Part shown: positions 1 through 8,061 of the stretch, in pieces
How positions within the stretch are numbered: the first letter of the stretch is position 1
Layout of the letters: every line of letters starts with the position of its first letter
Assembly (NCBI RefSeq): GCF_014650075.1
Contig: NZ_BMUG01000008.1
Coordinates: forward strand, 124,001-188,000
Reading direction: 5' to 3'
Origin: Streptomyces microflavus
GTDB lineage: Bacteria > Actinomycetota > Actinomycetes > Streptomycetales > Streptomycetaceae
DNA: 64,000 nucleotides
The notes under the pieces: model-generated
Seen by the model: only the letters and a program-made list of their open reading frames with translations
Told to the model about the DNA's origin: nothing
Database searches by the model: none
Made by a program: the position numbers and the translations under genes

Positions 1-1
1 C

Positions 2-1813
2 TTCCAGGCCGGACGCGTCGGCGGGCGCAGGCCGGGTGCGGCGGCCGACGCCTCGGCACCCGCGCCCTGGGTCGTACCGGTCGGCTGGGGCCGGCTCGGC
101 GCGCCCCTGCCGCCGCGCCCGCGCGTCGCGCGCACCGAGTCGGACTCGGCCGTGACCGACCTCGCCGACCTGGTCGAGGCAGTGCGCGGCGCCAACCGGG
201 AGCTCGGCGTCCCGCAGCAGCACAGCCCCTGGCTGCCCGCCCTGCCCACGACCCTGGTCCTGGACGATCTGCCGGCCCCCGCCTCCGGGCCGTACGACCT
301 CCCGCCCGTCCCGTACGGACTGGTCGACCTGCCCGCCGAGCAGGCCCAACTCTCCCTGGCTCTGGACCTGTCGACCTTCGGCCATCTGCACCTCGTCGGC
401 TCGCCGCGGGCCGGCCGGTCGCAGACCCTGCGCTCCATCGCGGGCGCCCTGGCCCGCGCGCACTCCTGCGCCGATCTGCATCTGTACGGCATCGACTGCG
501 GCAACGGCGCCCTGCTGGCCCTGGAAGCGCTGCCGCACACGGGCGCCGTCGTCCAGCGCACCCAGCCGGAGCGCCTGGCCCGGCTGCTCTCCCGGCTCAC
601 CGCCGAAGTCGCGCGGAGGCAGGAGCTGTTGGCCGCTCGGGGTGCCGCCGATCTGCCCGAGCTGCGCAGCGCACTCCCGGCCGGGGAGCGGCCCGCGCAC
701 ATCGTGGTCCTCCTCGACCGGTGGGAGGTGTTCGACAAGACCCTCGCCGACTACGACAGCGGCAGTCTGCTCAACGGCATCCTCGGGCTGCTGCGCGAAG
801 GTGCGAGCGTGGGCGTCCATGTGGTGGTCGCCGGTGACCGGACGCTGTTCTCCAGCCGGCTCAGCTCCACCACCGAGGAGAAGCTGGTCCTGCGGCTCAA
901 CGAGAAGTCCGAGTACAGCATGATCGGGGTCCCGCAGCGGTCCGTCCCCGACGACATCCCCTCCGGGCGGGCGCTGCGCGCCACGGACAAGGCCGAGGTG
1001 CAGATCGCCCTCCTCGCCCCGGACACGACGGGGCAGGCCCAGGCAGCCGCGCTCCACGCCATCGGGGCCGTATGCGCGGAGCGTGACGCCGAAGTACCGC
1101 GCGCAGCAAGGCCGTTCCGGGTCGACCTGCTGCCGGACCGGGTGAGCGGGGCGGAGGCCGCCGCCCTCCTGCCGGTGCCCCGGCCGGGGCCGCTGTGGGC
1201 GATGGTCGGCGTGGGTGGCGACGAACTGGCCGCCGTCGGCGCCGACCTGGCCCTCAGCCCGAGCTTCGTGGTCGGCGGTCCGGTCCGCTCGGGGCGCAGC
1301 ACGCTGCTGCTGACGATGGCGCTGTCGCTGCTGGACGCCGGTACGCGGGTCGTGGTCGCGGCTCCGCGCCGCTCGCCTCTGCGTGAACTCGCCGGCCGGG
1401 AAGGGGTGGTGGCGGTCTTCACGGACGCGGACATCTCCCGGGAGGCGCTGGAGACGGTCCTCGCCGACCATCCGGGGCCGCTCGTGGTGGTCATCGACGA
1501 TGCGGACGGCCTCCAGAAGTCGGAGGCCGAACCGGTGCTCGGCGCCATCGCGCGGACCGGGGCGGAGACCGGCCGGGGGCTGATCCTGGCCGGTCAGACG
1601 GACCGGCTGATGGCGGGCTTCTCCGGCTGGTTCGTGGACGTACGGCGCAACAGGCAGGGCGCGCTGCTGAGTCCGCAGGCGGTCGGCGACGGTGAGCTGA
1701 TCGGCGGCAAGGTGCCGCGCAGCCGCATCGGCGGCGGCAGGCCGGGCCGGGCGCTGTTCCACAACGGGGACGGGCGGCTGCGGACGGTCCAGGTCCCGCA
1801 GACGGAGCTGTAG
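2..1813 (+). CDS. eccC: EccC-type FtsK/SpoIIIE ATPase of a type VII secretion system (5' end off window)
   Basis: The reading frame is already open at base 2, so the gene begins outside the window; about 603 residues are visible. They correspond to the last two ATPase modules of an EccC-like motor, which recognises WXG100 substrates and drives export through the T7SS membrane complex. A FQAGRVGG segment at the left edge is typical of the end of the preceding FtsK module. Two degenerate P-loops are visible: GSPRAGRSQT (about base 398) and GGPVRSGRST (about base 1275), each followed by an acidic Walker-B-like strand (IVVLLDRW and LVVVIDDAD). The weak lysine-poor P-loops match the family, where the distal ATPase domains are often degenerate. 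A first in-frame GTG at 152 is internal and not the start. Two WXG100-like genes nearby (4.6-5.3 kb) support the assignment. The N-terminal membrane anchor and the active first ATPase cannot be seen. Confidence 0.88.
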   Translation, partial: FQAGRVGGRRPGAAADASAPAPWVVPVGWGRLGAPLPPRPRVARTESDSAVTDLADLVEAVRGANRELGVPQQHSPWLPALPTTLVLDDLPAPASGPYDLPPVPYGLVDLPAEQAQLSLALDLSTFGHLHLVGSPRAGRSQTLRSIAGALARAHSCADLHLYGIDCGNGALLALEALPHTGAVVQRTQPERLARLLSRLTAEVARRQELLAARGAADLPELRSALPAGERPAHIVVLLDRWEVFDKTLADYDSGSLLNGILGLLREGASVGVHVVVAGDRTLFSSRLSSTTEEKLVLRLNEKSEYSMIGVPQRSVPDDIPSGRALRATDKAEVQIALLAPDTTGQAQAAALHAIGAVCAERDAEVPRAARPFRVDLLPDRVSGAEAAALLPVPRPGPLWAMVGVGGDELAAVGADLALSPSFVVGGPVRSGRSTLLLTMALSLLDAGTRVVVAAPRRSPLRELAGREGVVAVFTDADISREALETVLADHPGPLVVVIDDADGLQKSEAEPVLGAIARTGAETGRGLILAGQTDRLMAGFSGWFVDVRRNRQGALLSPQAVGDGELIGGKVPRSRIGGGRPGRALFHNGDGRLRTVQVPQTEL

Positions 1814-1833
1814 CCGCGCCGGACGCACGAGAG

Positions 1834-1861
1834 AGGGCTCCCGGGGGATTCCGGGAGCCCT
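1834..1861. terminator. Hairpin terminator after eccC
   Basis: A perfect 11-bp inverted repeat (AGGGCTCCCGG / CCGGGAGCCCT) with a 6-base loop begins 20 bases after the eccC stop codon. It lies between convergent genes and could serve both strands. Confidence 0.75.
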
Positions 1862-1955
1862 CTGTCGGCTGTGGGCCCTACTGCCGGCTGTGCGGCTCTG
1901 CCGGCTGTGGGCCCGCTCTCCGCTGCGAAGGCGCGGAACTACGGGCCGTGCAGGG

Positions 1956-3752
1956 TCACGCGCTCTCCGCCTGCCGCGCGGCCTCGGCGCGGGCCTTGAG
2001 GACGGCGTCCAGCGACGTACCGCCGAGGGCCAGCCCGACGCCGCCCACGGCGAGCCCGCCGCCGTTCGCGAACCGGGCCAACTGGTCGAGCGTCGCCTGC
2101 GGGACCGGGGTGACGGGGGTGACGACCGGGGTGGTCGCCGGGGGTACGACCGGGGTCGGCGGCGCGGTCGAGGCCGGTGGGGGCGTGGGGGCGGATGTCG
2201 GGTTCGGTGTCGGTGTTGCCGGTGTCGGAGTCGTCGGGTTCGGGGACGGCGTGGAGGGCGTGTCGACCGGCGCCGGGGGCCTGGGCGTCACCGGCGACGG
2301 CGGGAGCGGCACATCCGCCGGGTTGACCGGCGGCTTCGGCGCGGGCGGGGCCGCGGTGGGCGGGGCGTCCGCCGGTGACGCGGGCCGGGGTGGCGGGGGC
2401 GCCGACACGGGCCGGGGCGGCACGTCCACCGGTGGAGTCGTCCGGGGAGGCGGCGGTGCGGACACCGGCCGGGGGCTGGGCGTCGAGGTGGGGGGCGGGG
2501 TCGTGTCCCCCGGTGAGGCGGTCCGGGGCGGAGCCGACGCCGGGCGGGGCGGCAGATCCGTCGGCGAGGCCGGACGGGGAGGCGGCGGCGCGGAGTTGGG
2601 CCGCGGAGTGGGCGTGGGCGTGGGGCCCGGTGCGGGGGTCGGGTCGACCGGCGTGGCGGGACGAGGCGGTGCGGGAGCCGGGGTGGGCGAGGGCGTCGCG
2701 TCCACCGGCGAAGGCGGTCTCGGCGTCACGGGCGCCGGGCCCGGTGCGGGCCTCGGCGTCATCGGGATCGAGTTGGGCGGCGAGGAGACGGGCCGGGGCG
2801 TCGTGGAGAGCGGCCGGAAGTTCCGTACGGTCGTCGACACGTTCTTGATGCCGTTCGCCAGCTTGGGGAACGTACTGATCGCTCCGACCACACCGACGCC
2901 GAGGCCGATGAAGCCCAGGACCAGACCGGCGATGTCCCACTCACCGGTCTCGATCCCTTTCGCTATCGTCACTCCCAGACTCGCCGCTCCCAACAACAAC
3001 CCACCGATCACGGCGAGCGGTGCCAGCACGGGGATGACCAGCGCGACGATCGTGATCACGATGGCGACGATGCCCAGCACCAGACCGAGGATCTCGTCCC
3101 ACAGGCCCTCCCAGAAGTTCTTCTTCCGGACGGCGTCACTCTCGGCGTCCCAGAGCTCGTTACTGGCCACGGACGCGTCGCTGACGCGCAGCTCCTGGGC
3201 GTCCAGCGCCAGCCGCTTGGCCGCGGCCAGCTCGGACTGCGCGGCGTCCTCGTCCCGGCGGGCCGCGATGTCGGCCGCCTCCGCGCGGGCGACGGCGTCC
3301 CGCGCGGCGACACGCGCCTCCTCGCTGTCGGGCTGGAACGCCGCGGTGAGCGCCGAACCGAGCGCGAGGCCGGCCGCCTCGGCCGCCACGGCCGTCGCGT
3401 TCGTACGGGCACGGGCGTCGCGGCCCAGCCGAAGAGCCCGGTCGGCCTGGTCCTGATGGGTCTCCAGCCGGGGGACGTAGGCGCTCAGGGCCTCGGCGGC
3501 CCTGCGGTAGGAGTCGCGCAACTTTCCCACCTGGCCGGGGAGTTCGCCCAGTGTGTCGCGGAGCTTGTCCATGGACCTGCCCTCGCCGAGGTCCTCCAGC
3601 TGGAGCCTGCTGATGACCGAGAACGCGGCCTCGGCATCGTCGGCGATCCCCTCGTACTCGGCGACGAGCCTCCGCAGCACCTCCGGATCGCCGGGGGTCG
3701 GATCGTCCGGCAGATCGAGCACGTCCCATTCGGTGGACGCCGGTCGCACCAT
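1956..3752 (-). CDS. Putative type VII-secreted protein with T7SS signal-like N-terminus, membrane segments and proline-rich tail
   Basis: The 598-residue protein starts with a DPTPGDPEVLRRL segment of the kind found in large actinobacterial T7SS substrates, followed by about 190 residues of alanine-rich helix that could pair like a WXG/LXG domain. Hydrophobic stretches lie at about 220-262 and 275-295. Residues from about 315 to 560 are a low-complexity tail of RPxS/PPPPRP-type repeats. No toxin domain follows: the protein ends in a short alanine/glycine-rich segment. The start ATG has a GAGGAG ribosome site. It is the last gene of a minus-strand run with two WXG100-like genes and an unknown gene, and converges with eccC. 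I infer a secreted or membrane-tethered ESX substrate or structural protein; the specific role is unknown. The repeated proline-rich DNA is a likely site of length variation between strains. Confidence 0.7.
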   Translation of the reverse strand: MVRPASTEWDVLDLPDDPTPGDPEVLRRLVAEYEGIADDAEAAFSVISRLQLEDLGEGRSMDKLRDTLGELPGQVGKLRDSYRRAAEALSAYVPRLETHQDQADRALRLGRDARARTNATAVAAEAAGLALGSALTAAFQPDSEEARVAARDAVARAEAADIAARRDEDAAQSELAAAKRLALDAQELRVSDASVASNELWDAESDAVRKKNFWEGLWDEILGLVLGIVAIVITIVALVIPVLAPLAVIGGLLLGAASLGVTIAKGIETGEWDIAGLVLGFIGLGVGVVGAISTFPKLANGIKNVSTTVRNFRPLSTTPRPVSSPPNSIPMTPRPAPGPAPVTPRPPSPVDATPSPTPAPAPPRPATPVDPTPAPGPTPTPTPRPNSAPPPPRPASPTDLPPRPASAPPRTASPGDTTPPPTSTPSPRPVSAPPPPRTTPPVDVPPRPVSAPPPPRPASPADAPPTAAPPAPKPPVNPADVPLPPSPVTPRPPAPVDTPSTPSPNPTTPTPATPTPNPTSAPTPPPASTAPPTPVVPPATTPVVTPVTPVPQATLDQLARFANGGGLAVGGVGLALGGTSLDAVLKARAEAARQAESA

Positions 3753-3800
3753 AACGCTTCTCCTCGTGTGTCAGGTGTGTCGGCCGTCAGGCCGTGTCAT

Positions 3801-3873
3801 TCCGGGATCTACGCGCAATCCGGGGGCGGAATCCGGGGTCTACGCGGATTGGCAGGTCTACGCGGATTCCGGG
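3801..3873. repeat. Three short direct repeats with TCTACGCG core
   Basis: The core TCTACGCG occurs at 3808-3815, 3839-3846 and 3857-3864, each embedded in similar flanks (tCCGGg...GGATT). The array fills the gap between two T7SS-locus genes and runs over the stop codon of the upstream one. Its function is unknown; it could be an attenuator or a decayed duplication. Confidence 0.5.
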
Positions 3874-4520
3874 GCGTATTCGAAGCGAAAGGTGTTGCTG
3901 ATCGCGTCGAACACCCCGAAGAATTCGTCCATGAGCCCCAGGGACGGTGTCGTACTGGCGATGACGATGAATTCGTCGGTCTCCGGCACCGGGACGATCG
4001 TCTGCATGATCGCCATACGGGCCCAGCCCTTCCCGTAGAAATCCACGTCTTCGAGATAGGTGACCCGGCCGGCCGTTCCGGCGTGCGGAAGTTCGATGAC
4101 ATCCGTCCGGTGGCCCTTTCCGCCGGACTTGCGGGCCAGGGGGTTGCGGGCGTTGTTGACGGCGTACGACAGCATGAGCTGGGACAGGTCGGGGACCACG
4201 TCGGGCGGCGGTGCCAGCCGGAGGACCATCGTGGTGGCGATCAGGGTGGTCCCGCCCTCCAGCACCTCGAAGGTGCCGGCGAGCTGGAGCGCGCCCCGGA
4301 CGTGCGCCTCGCGGGCGGACTTGCGGGCGGTGCGGACCATCCGGTCCACGACGGCCGGTCCGGCGTCGCTGCCCTCCAGTCCGGCCAGGACCCGGCGGCG
4401 GATCGAGCCGTCCCGGGTGCTGGGGTCGAGGTCGAGATTCCACCAGGTCTCGGGGAATCCCAGGAGGTAGCGCACCGGCACGGAGGCCGGCCGTGGGGCT
4501 GCGGTGTGTGTTTCGGGCAT
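3858..4520 (-). CDS. Uncharacterised protein of T7SS locus
   Basis: A 220-residue soluble protein with no signal peptide or membrane span. It starts at an ATG with a GGAAG-type ribosome site. A basic helical segment (about 60-75) is followed by an alternating, beta-rich half containing a lipid- or substrate-like pattern (TTLIATTMVLRLAP, MAIMQTIVPVPETDEFIVIAS). It sits between the WXG100-like genes and the proline-rich substrate on the same strand. In mycobacterial ESX loci this position often holds an EspG-type chaperone; I cannot show homology to EspG and only suggest a substrate-handling role from context. Confidence 0.65.
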   Translation of the reverse strand: MPETHTAAPRPASVPVRYLLGFPETWWNLDLDPSTRDGSIRRRVLAGLEGSDAGPAVVDRMVRTARKSAREAHVRGALQLAGTFEVLEGGTTLIATTMVLRLAPPPDVVPDLSQLMLSYAVNNARNPLARKSGGKGHRTDVIELPHAGTAGRVTYLEDVDFYGKGWARMAIMQTIVPVPETDEFIVIASTTPSLGLMDEFFGVFDAISNTFRFEYAPESA

Positions 4521-4577
4521 CTCTTGTTTCTTCCGTTCCTCTTCCGTCCTGTCAGTTGGGACGGTGGGCGCTGCCGC

Positions 4578-4874
4578 CTACTGCGGGGGCGGGTCGGTGA
4601 GCTGCCGGCCGAGCTGGTCGTCCGTGTCGCCGAAGTTGTAGAGGATCCCCTCCACCGTTTCCCGGAAGGCGTCCGCGTTCTCGCGGACCCGCTCCTGACC
4701 TGCTCTCCAGGCGTTGTCGAAGCCGTACACCGCGTCCCGGAGCGAGCCGTCCCCCACGTCGTCGCCGCTGCCGACGGACTCCAGGGTCGCCGTGCGGCCG
4801 ATCCGGTCCTGGATCGCCCGGAGCATGTCGATCGCCTCGGCGAGTTCGTCGCCGGGAATCCGAATCCTGGCCAT
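4578..4874 (-). CDS. WXG100-like small protein (ESX substrate candidate)
   Basis: 98 residues, predicted to be two helices joined near a DNAWRAG turn, the place where WXG100 proteins carry their W-x-G hairpin. The exact motif here is W-R-A-G rather than W-x-G. The start ATG follows a GGAGG site. Size, helical make-up and pairing with a second protein of the same length at 4966-5262 fit an ESAT-6/CFP-10-like pair exported as a heterodimer by the EccC machine upstream. The highly acidic C-terminus ends in DPPPQ. Confidence 0.7.
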   Translation of the reverse strand: MARIRIPGDELAEAIDMLRAIQDRIGRTATLESVGSGDDVGDGSLRDAVYGFDNAWRAGQERVRENADAFRETVEGILYNFGDTDDQLGRQLTDPPPQ

Positions 4875-4965
4875 GTGCCACCTCCGCTGATCAGCCGGCC
4901 GGTCATGTGTCGGTCATGGGCCCGGAGGGGGCCGGGCCGTGGTCCCGGCCCCCTCCGGAGCGGGG

Positions 4966-5262
4966 TCATCCGATGGAGCCGGCCGTCTGGTCGTCGGTGC
5001 TGACGAACGCGTTCGAGACCGCCTGGAGGAAGTTGCTGACGCCTTCCAGGCCCTCGATGGCGTTCTTCGTGCCGGTGTTGTACTCGTCCCAGTACGGCTT
5101 GAACTTGGTCTCGGATCCGGGGGTGCTGTAGGCGGCGGCCACGACGTCGGCCATCTTCGTGTCGGCCTCCTGGAGCCCCTGCTGGAGCAGCTCCTTCTGG
5201 TTTCGCAGCCAGGACGCCGCCTCCTCGATCTCCGAGGGCTCGATGGTGATACGACCAGCCAT
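4966..5262 (-). CDS. WXG100 family protein (ESX substrate candidate)
   Basis: 98 residues starting at the ATG at 5262, chosen because a GGAAGGA ribosome site lies 8 bases upstream; a longer frame to 5301 lacks one. The N-terminal helix (ITIEPSEIEEAASWL) and a central STPGSETKFKPYWDEY turn lead into a second helix. This matches the layout of Streptomyces WXG100 proteins, with a PYWDEY segment in place of a strict WXG. First gene of the minus-strand T7SS run; its promoter region (5263-5518) is shared divergently with the lipoprotein gene at 5519. Confidence 0.78.
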   Translation of the reverse strand: MAGRITIEPSEIEEAASWLRNQKELLQQGLQEADTKMADVVAAAYSTPGSETKFKPYWDEYNTGTKNAIEGLEGVSNFLQAVSNAFVSTDDQTAGSIG

Positions 5263-5518
5263 GACAGGGTCCTTCCGATGGGGTGTGCCGTGCAGTCGCA
5301 CGGGTCCGGCGGCTGATGTCCGCCGCGTTCACACCCCTGTCTACGGAGCACTCGCGGCACAGGTTCTCGATCTCCGGTGCGAATTTCCGGGCCGCTTCCG
5401 CGAATGTCACGGTTCCGTATCAGCGGCCCGCGGGGAGAACCCGTTCGGTGAGCCGGTCCGTAGCTGGGGTGTGAACGCTTCGGAACTGCCGGAGCGACCG
5501 ACATCCAGGGGTAATTCG

Positions 5519-6430
5519 ATGTTCCGGAAACGTGCCATGGCGCTTGCGAGCTTTGCCGCTGTGGGAGTTCTGATGCTGTCCGCGTGCGGAGGGAGTGAGG
5601 ACTCCGCCTCCGCGAACCCCGGCGGTGCGTCCGCCGAATCCGGCGGCGACGGCAATGCGATCGACCTGTCGTTCAACTCCGGTACGGCAAAGGAGAACAA
5701 CGCCGACCCGAAGACCGGTGACCTCGCCCCGGACGCGGCGCCCGCGGTCGCCAAGAAGCCCGTGGTCCGCAAGTGGGTACAGCTCTCCGCCGGGCAGGCC
5801 GGGGACCTGAACCCGGTGATCGTCAACGGGGCGGGCTTCACCCTCTACCGGTTCGACAAGGACACCGCCAACCCGTCGAAGTCCAACTGCAGCGGGGACT
5901 GCGCCACGACCTGGCCGCCCTACCTCGTCGCCCCGGGCGGCAAGGTCTTCCTCGACAACATCAAGGCGTCGGCCGTGGGCTTCATCAAGCGGCCCGACGG
6001 CAACTTCCAGGTCACCGTGGGGGGTTGGCCGACCTACCTCTTCAGCAAGGACACCAAGCCCGGCGACACCAACGGGCAGGGCGTGGGCGGCACCTGGTTC
6101 GGCGTCACCCCGGACGGTGAGCGCGCCGGGCAGCCGCAGGGCGGCGGCACCGGGGGCGACGGCGGCGGTGAGGCACCGCAGCTCGGCAACAGCGTCATCA
6201 TCTTCGACGAGGCGAACTTCTCGGAGAACGGCGCCGCACAGGGCCTGAGCGGTCCCGGCTGCCGGAACGTCCAGCGCGGCAGCTCCTTCGGCTCGCTCAG
6301 CGCCGACGGCGCGATCAAGATCTGGGAGGGCGAGAACTGCACGGGGAAGGTGCAGACCGTGCAGGGGCAGGTCCCCGATCTCGCGGCCATCGGTATGACG
6401 ACGATCAAGTCCGTACGTTTCGCGGGCTGA
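5519..6430 (+). CDS. Secreted lipoprotein with COG4315 repeats and crystallin-like C-terminal domain
   Basis: 303 residues. A signal peptide ends in the lipobox LSAC (residues about 19-22), so the protein is probably anchored outside the membrane. After a low-complexity linker come two repeats of the COG4315/Lipoprotein_15 type (LYRFDKDT...CSGDCATTWPP and TYLFSKDTKPGDTNGQG). A glycine-rich linker at about 205-215 leads to a C-terminal domain (VIIFDEANFSENG ... IKIWEGENCTGK) that looks like a beta/gamma-crystallin or peptidase-inhibitor-I36 fold with paired cysteines. The start ATG is chosen because the signal peptide begins there. The combination of the two domains is uncommon to my knowledge. 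Role unknown: cell-envelope binding or inhibition of proteases is possible, the latter suggested only by the protease gene next to it. Confidence 0.75.
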   Translation: MFRKRAMALASFAAVGVLMLSACGGSEDSASANPGGASAESGGDGNAIDLSFNSGTAKENNADPKTGDLAPDAAPAVAKKPVVRKWVQLSAGQAGDLNPVIVNGAGFTLYRFDKDTANPSKSNCSGDCATTWPPYLVAPGGKVFLDNIKASAVGFIKRPDGNFQVTVGGWPTYLFSKDTKPGDTNGQGVGGTWFGVTPDGERAGQPQGGGTGGDGGGEAPQLGNSVIIFDEANFSENGAAQGLSGPGCRNVQRGSSFGSLSADGAIKIWEGENCTGKVQTVQGQVPDLAAIGMTTIKSVRFAG

Positions 6431-6478
6431 CGTCCGCAGCTGTCCGCAACCGCCCGTGGCCGACCGGCCGAGGGCTCC

Positions 6479-6511
6479 GGGGCGGGCGGGAGACCTTCTC
6501 CCGCCCGCCCC
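6479..6511. terminator. Strong hairpin terminator
   Basis: A perfect 15-bp stem (GGGGCGGGCGGGAGA / TCTCCCGCCCGCCCC) with a 3-base loop, 48 bases after the lipoprotein stop and followed by a pyrimidine-rich run. Confidence 0.85.
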
Positions 6512-6566
6512 GTTCCGTTCCCTTCCGATCCGCAATTCCCGTTCGCCGCCTCGAAGGATGTGCCCC

Positions 6567-7640
6567 ATGTACACGCTGCGCGGGCTCCCGCACCGGCCGG
6601 GCAACCGCTCGTTCCGCCGGGCGCCCAGGACCGCTGCCGCCCTGGCAGGTCTGGCAGGCCTGGCTCTGCTCGCCGTCACCGGCTGCTCCGCCGGGGACGG
6701 TCTGCCCTCGCCCAGCGCCCTGCCCGGCCTCCCCGCCTTCTCCAACCCGGTGGTCCCCGGCCTGTGGACCCCTGACCGGATGGCCGGCGCCGCCTCCGCC
6801 GACACCCCCGTGGCCGACGGCCTGGGCGAGGACGCGGGGGCCACGGACCCGGAGCCCGACCCCGTACCGGCGGCCCCCGAGAGCACTCCGTACGCCGAAA
6901 ACGCCGCTGTCGTGGGCAAGTTGTTCTTCGACACGCCCGACGGTCCGAGCGTCTGCTCCGGGACCGTCGTCGAGGACCCGGCGAACCCCGGCGCGTCCGG
7001 GCTGGTCTGGACGGCCGGGCACTGTGTGCACGCGGGCAAGGGAGGCACCTGGTTCCGCAACATCGCCTTCGTGCCGTCCTACAACAACGACGGGCTGACC
7101 GGCGACGCCCGGAGCAACGCGAGCGAGGCGCAGGTCGCGCCGCTGGGCACCTGGTGGGCGGAGACGGCGGAGACCTCCCCCGAGTGGGCCGCCGAGGGGG
7201 CCCCGTCCGGCGGGGCGGGAGCGCCGTTCGACTTCGCCGTCCTGCGGGTCAAGGCCCCGCAGGGCCGCGGGGGTTCGCTGGAGGAGGCCACCGGGGAGGC
7301 GGCCTCCGTACGGTTCGACGCCCCCTCGGCGACCCGGATCGAGGCGATCGCGGCCTGGGGGTATCCGGCGGCGGCGCCGTTCGACGGGGAGCGGATGTTC
7401 TCCTGCCAGGACAGGCCGGGCCGTCTCTCGGTCCGCGACGACCAGCCGCCCCTCCACCGGATCGGCTGCACGATGACCGGCGGGTCCTCCGGCGGCGGCT
7501 GGTTCGCGGAAGGCCCGGACGGCTCGGTCGCGTTGGTGAGCAACACCTCGATCGGCCCCGAGGACAACCGCTGGCTGGCCGGTCCCCGCCTCGGCTCACG
7601 GGCGAAGTCCGTGTACGAGGCCGTCAGCGGCCGCTCGTAA
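6567..7640 (+). CDS. Secreted trypsin-like serine protease, probable lipoprotein
   Basis: 357 residues. The ATG at 6567 is preferred over one 9 bases earlier because GAAGG ends 9 bases upstream of it. A signal peptide ends in a lipobox-like LAVTGC at about residue 33. After a proline/acidic linker (about 35-105) comes a chymotrypsin-fold domain: His in TAGHCVH, Asp in PFDFAVL, and Ser in GCTMTGGSSGGGW, giving the full catalytic triad. Cys residues near the His and Ser loops fit the usual disulfides. The class resembles Streptomyces extracellular trypsin-like proteases. Its place beside a T7SS locus invites comparison with mycosin proteases, but mycosins are subtilisin-like and this is not. 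It is separated from the upstream gene by a strong terminator, so it has its own promoter. Confidence 0.85.
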   Translation: MYTLRGLPHRPGNRSFRRAPRTAAALAGLAGLALLAVTGCSAGDGLPSPSALPGLPAFSNPVVPGLWTPDRMAGAASADTPVADGLGEDAGATDPEPDPVPAAPESTPYAENAAVVGKLFFDTPDGPSVCSGTVVEDPANPGASGLVWTAGHCVHAGKGGTWFRNIAFVPSYNNDGLTGDARSNASEAQVAPLGTWWAETAETSPEWAAEGAPSGGAGAPFDFAVLRVKAPQGRGGSLEEATGEAASVRFDAPSATRIEAIAAWGYPAAAPFDGERMFSCQDRPGRLSVRDDQPPLHRIGCTMTGGSSGGGWFAEGPDGSVALVSNTSIGPEDNRWLAGPRLGSRAKSVYEAVSGRS

Positions 7641-7887
7641 CCCTCCTGCACCGCTGCTGACCAGGCGGGACCGCTGCTCACCACGATGAGGACGGGCCAG
7701 GGCACGAGGTGAACCGGGCCGTGCCGGGGCCCGTATCCCCACATGCGGCCCGGAAACTCGGACACACCGACGGACCGGCCGCTCCGGGCCCGGCGCGTTC
7801 TCCCCCGGCGCACGCCGGGCCCGGACACTCCCCCGCACGCTGCCGCCCCCGCCCCCGCCCTTCCTCTGTCACCGCCCGCCTCTGCTC

Positions 7888-7909
7888 GGCCCCCGCTCCG
7901 GCGGGGGCC
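7888..7909. terminator. Hairpin in the 7641-8061 gene-free stretch
   Basis: A 9-bp perfect stem GGCCCCCGC/GCGGGGGCC with TCCG loop followed by TTCTTCGTC. It could end transcripts from the protease gene or attenuate those entering the hemerythrin-like gene. The rest of this 420-base gap is C-rich and shows no convincing gene on either strand. Confidence 0.5.
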
Positions 7910-8009
7910 TTCTTCGTCTCTACGCGACCTTGCGGGCTGTTCGCCCAGGTCAGCGGCGTGGACAGAGAGCGGAAAGGGCCAGGACAGGGGCCTCGGGTGG
8001 AGTACAGGA

Positions 8010-8051
8010 CCGACAGACCTACAGACAGACCTACAGACATACAGACCTACA
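8010..8051. repeat. Tandem ACAGACCTAC-type repeats in leader of next gene
   Basis: Three imperfect copies of a 12-16-base unit (CAGACCTACAGACA...) run directly into the AGGAGA ribosome site of the gene at 8062. The unit is unusually A-rich for this genome. It could be a slippage-prone 5' leader that changes spacing or mRNA structure. Confidence 0.6.
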
Positions 8052-8061
8052 GGAGACCCTG

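Noticed and set aside
1948..3456. Long plus-strand frame (502 codons) opposite the proline-rich T7SS protein
   Set aside because: Glycine/valine-rich shadow of the proline repeats; the minus strand has the ribosome site, helices and membrane segments.
6567..7640. Mycosin (MycP) role for the protease beside the T7SS genes
   Set aside because: Mycosins are subtilisin-like with D-H-S order; this protein has trypsin-like H-D-S motifs.
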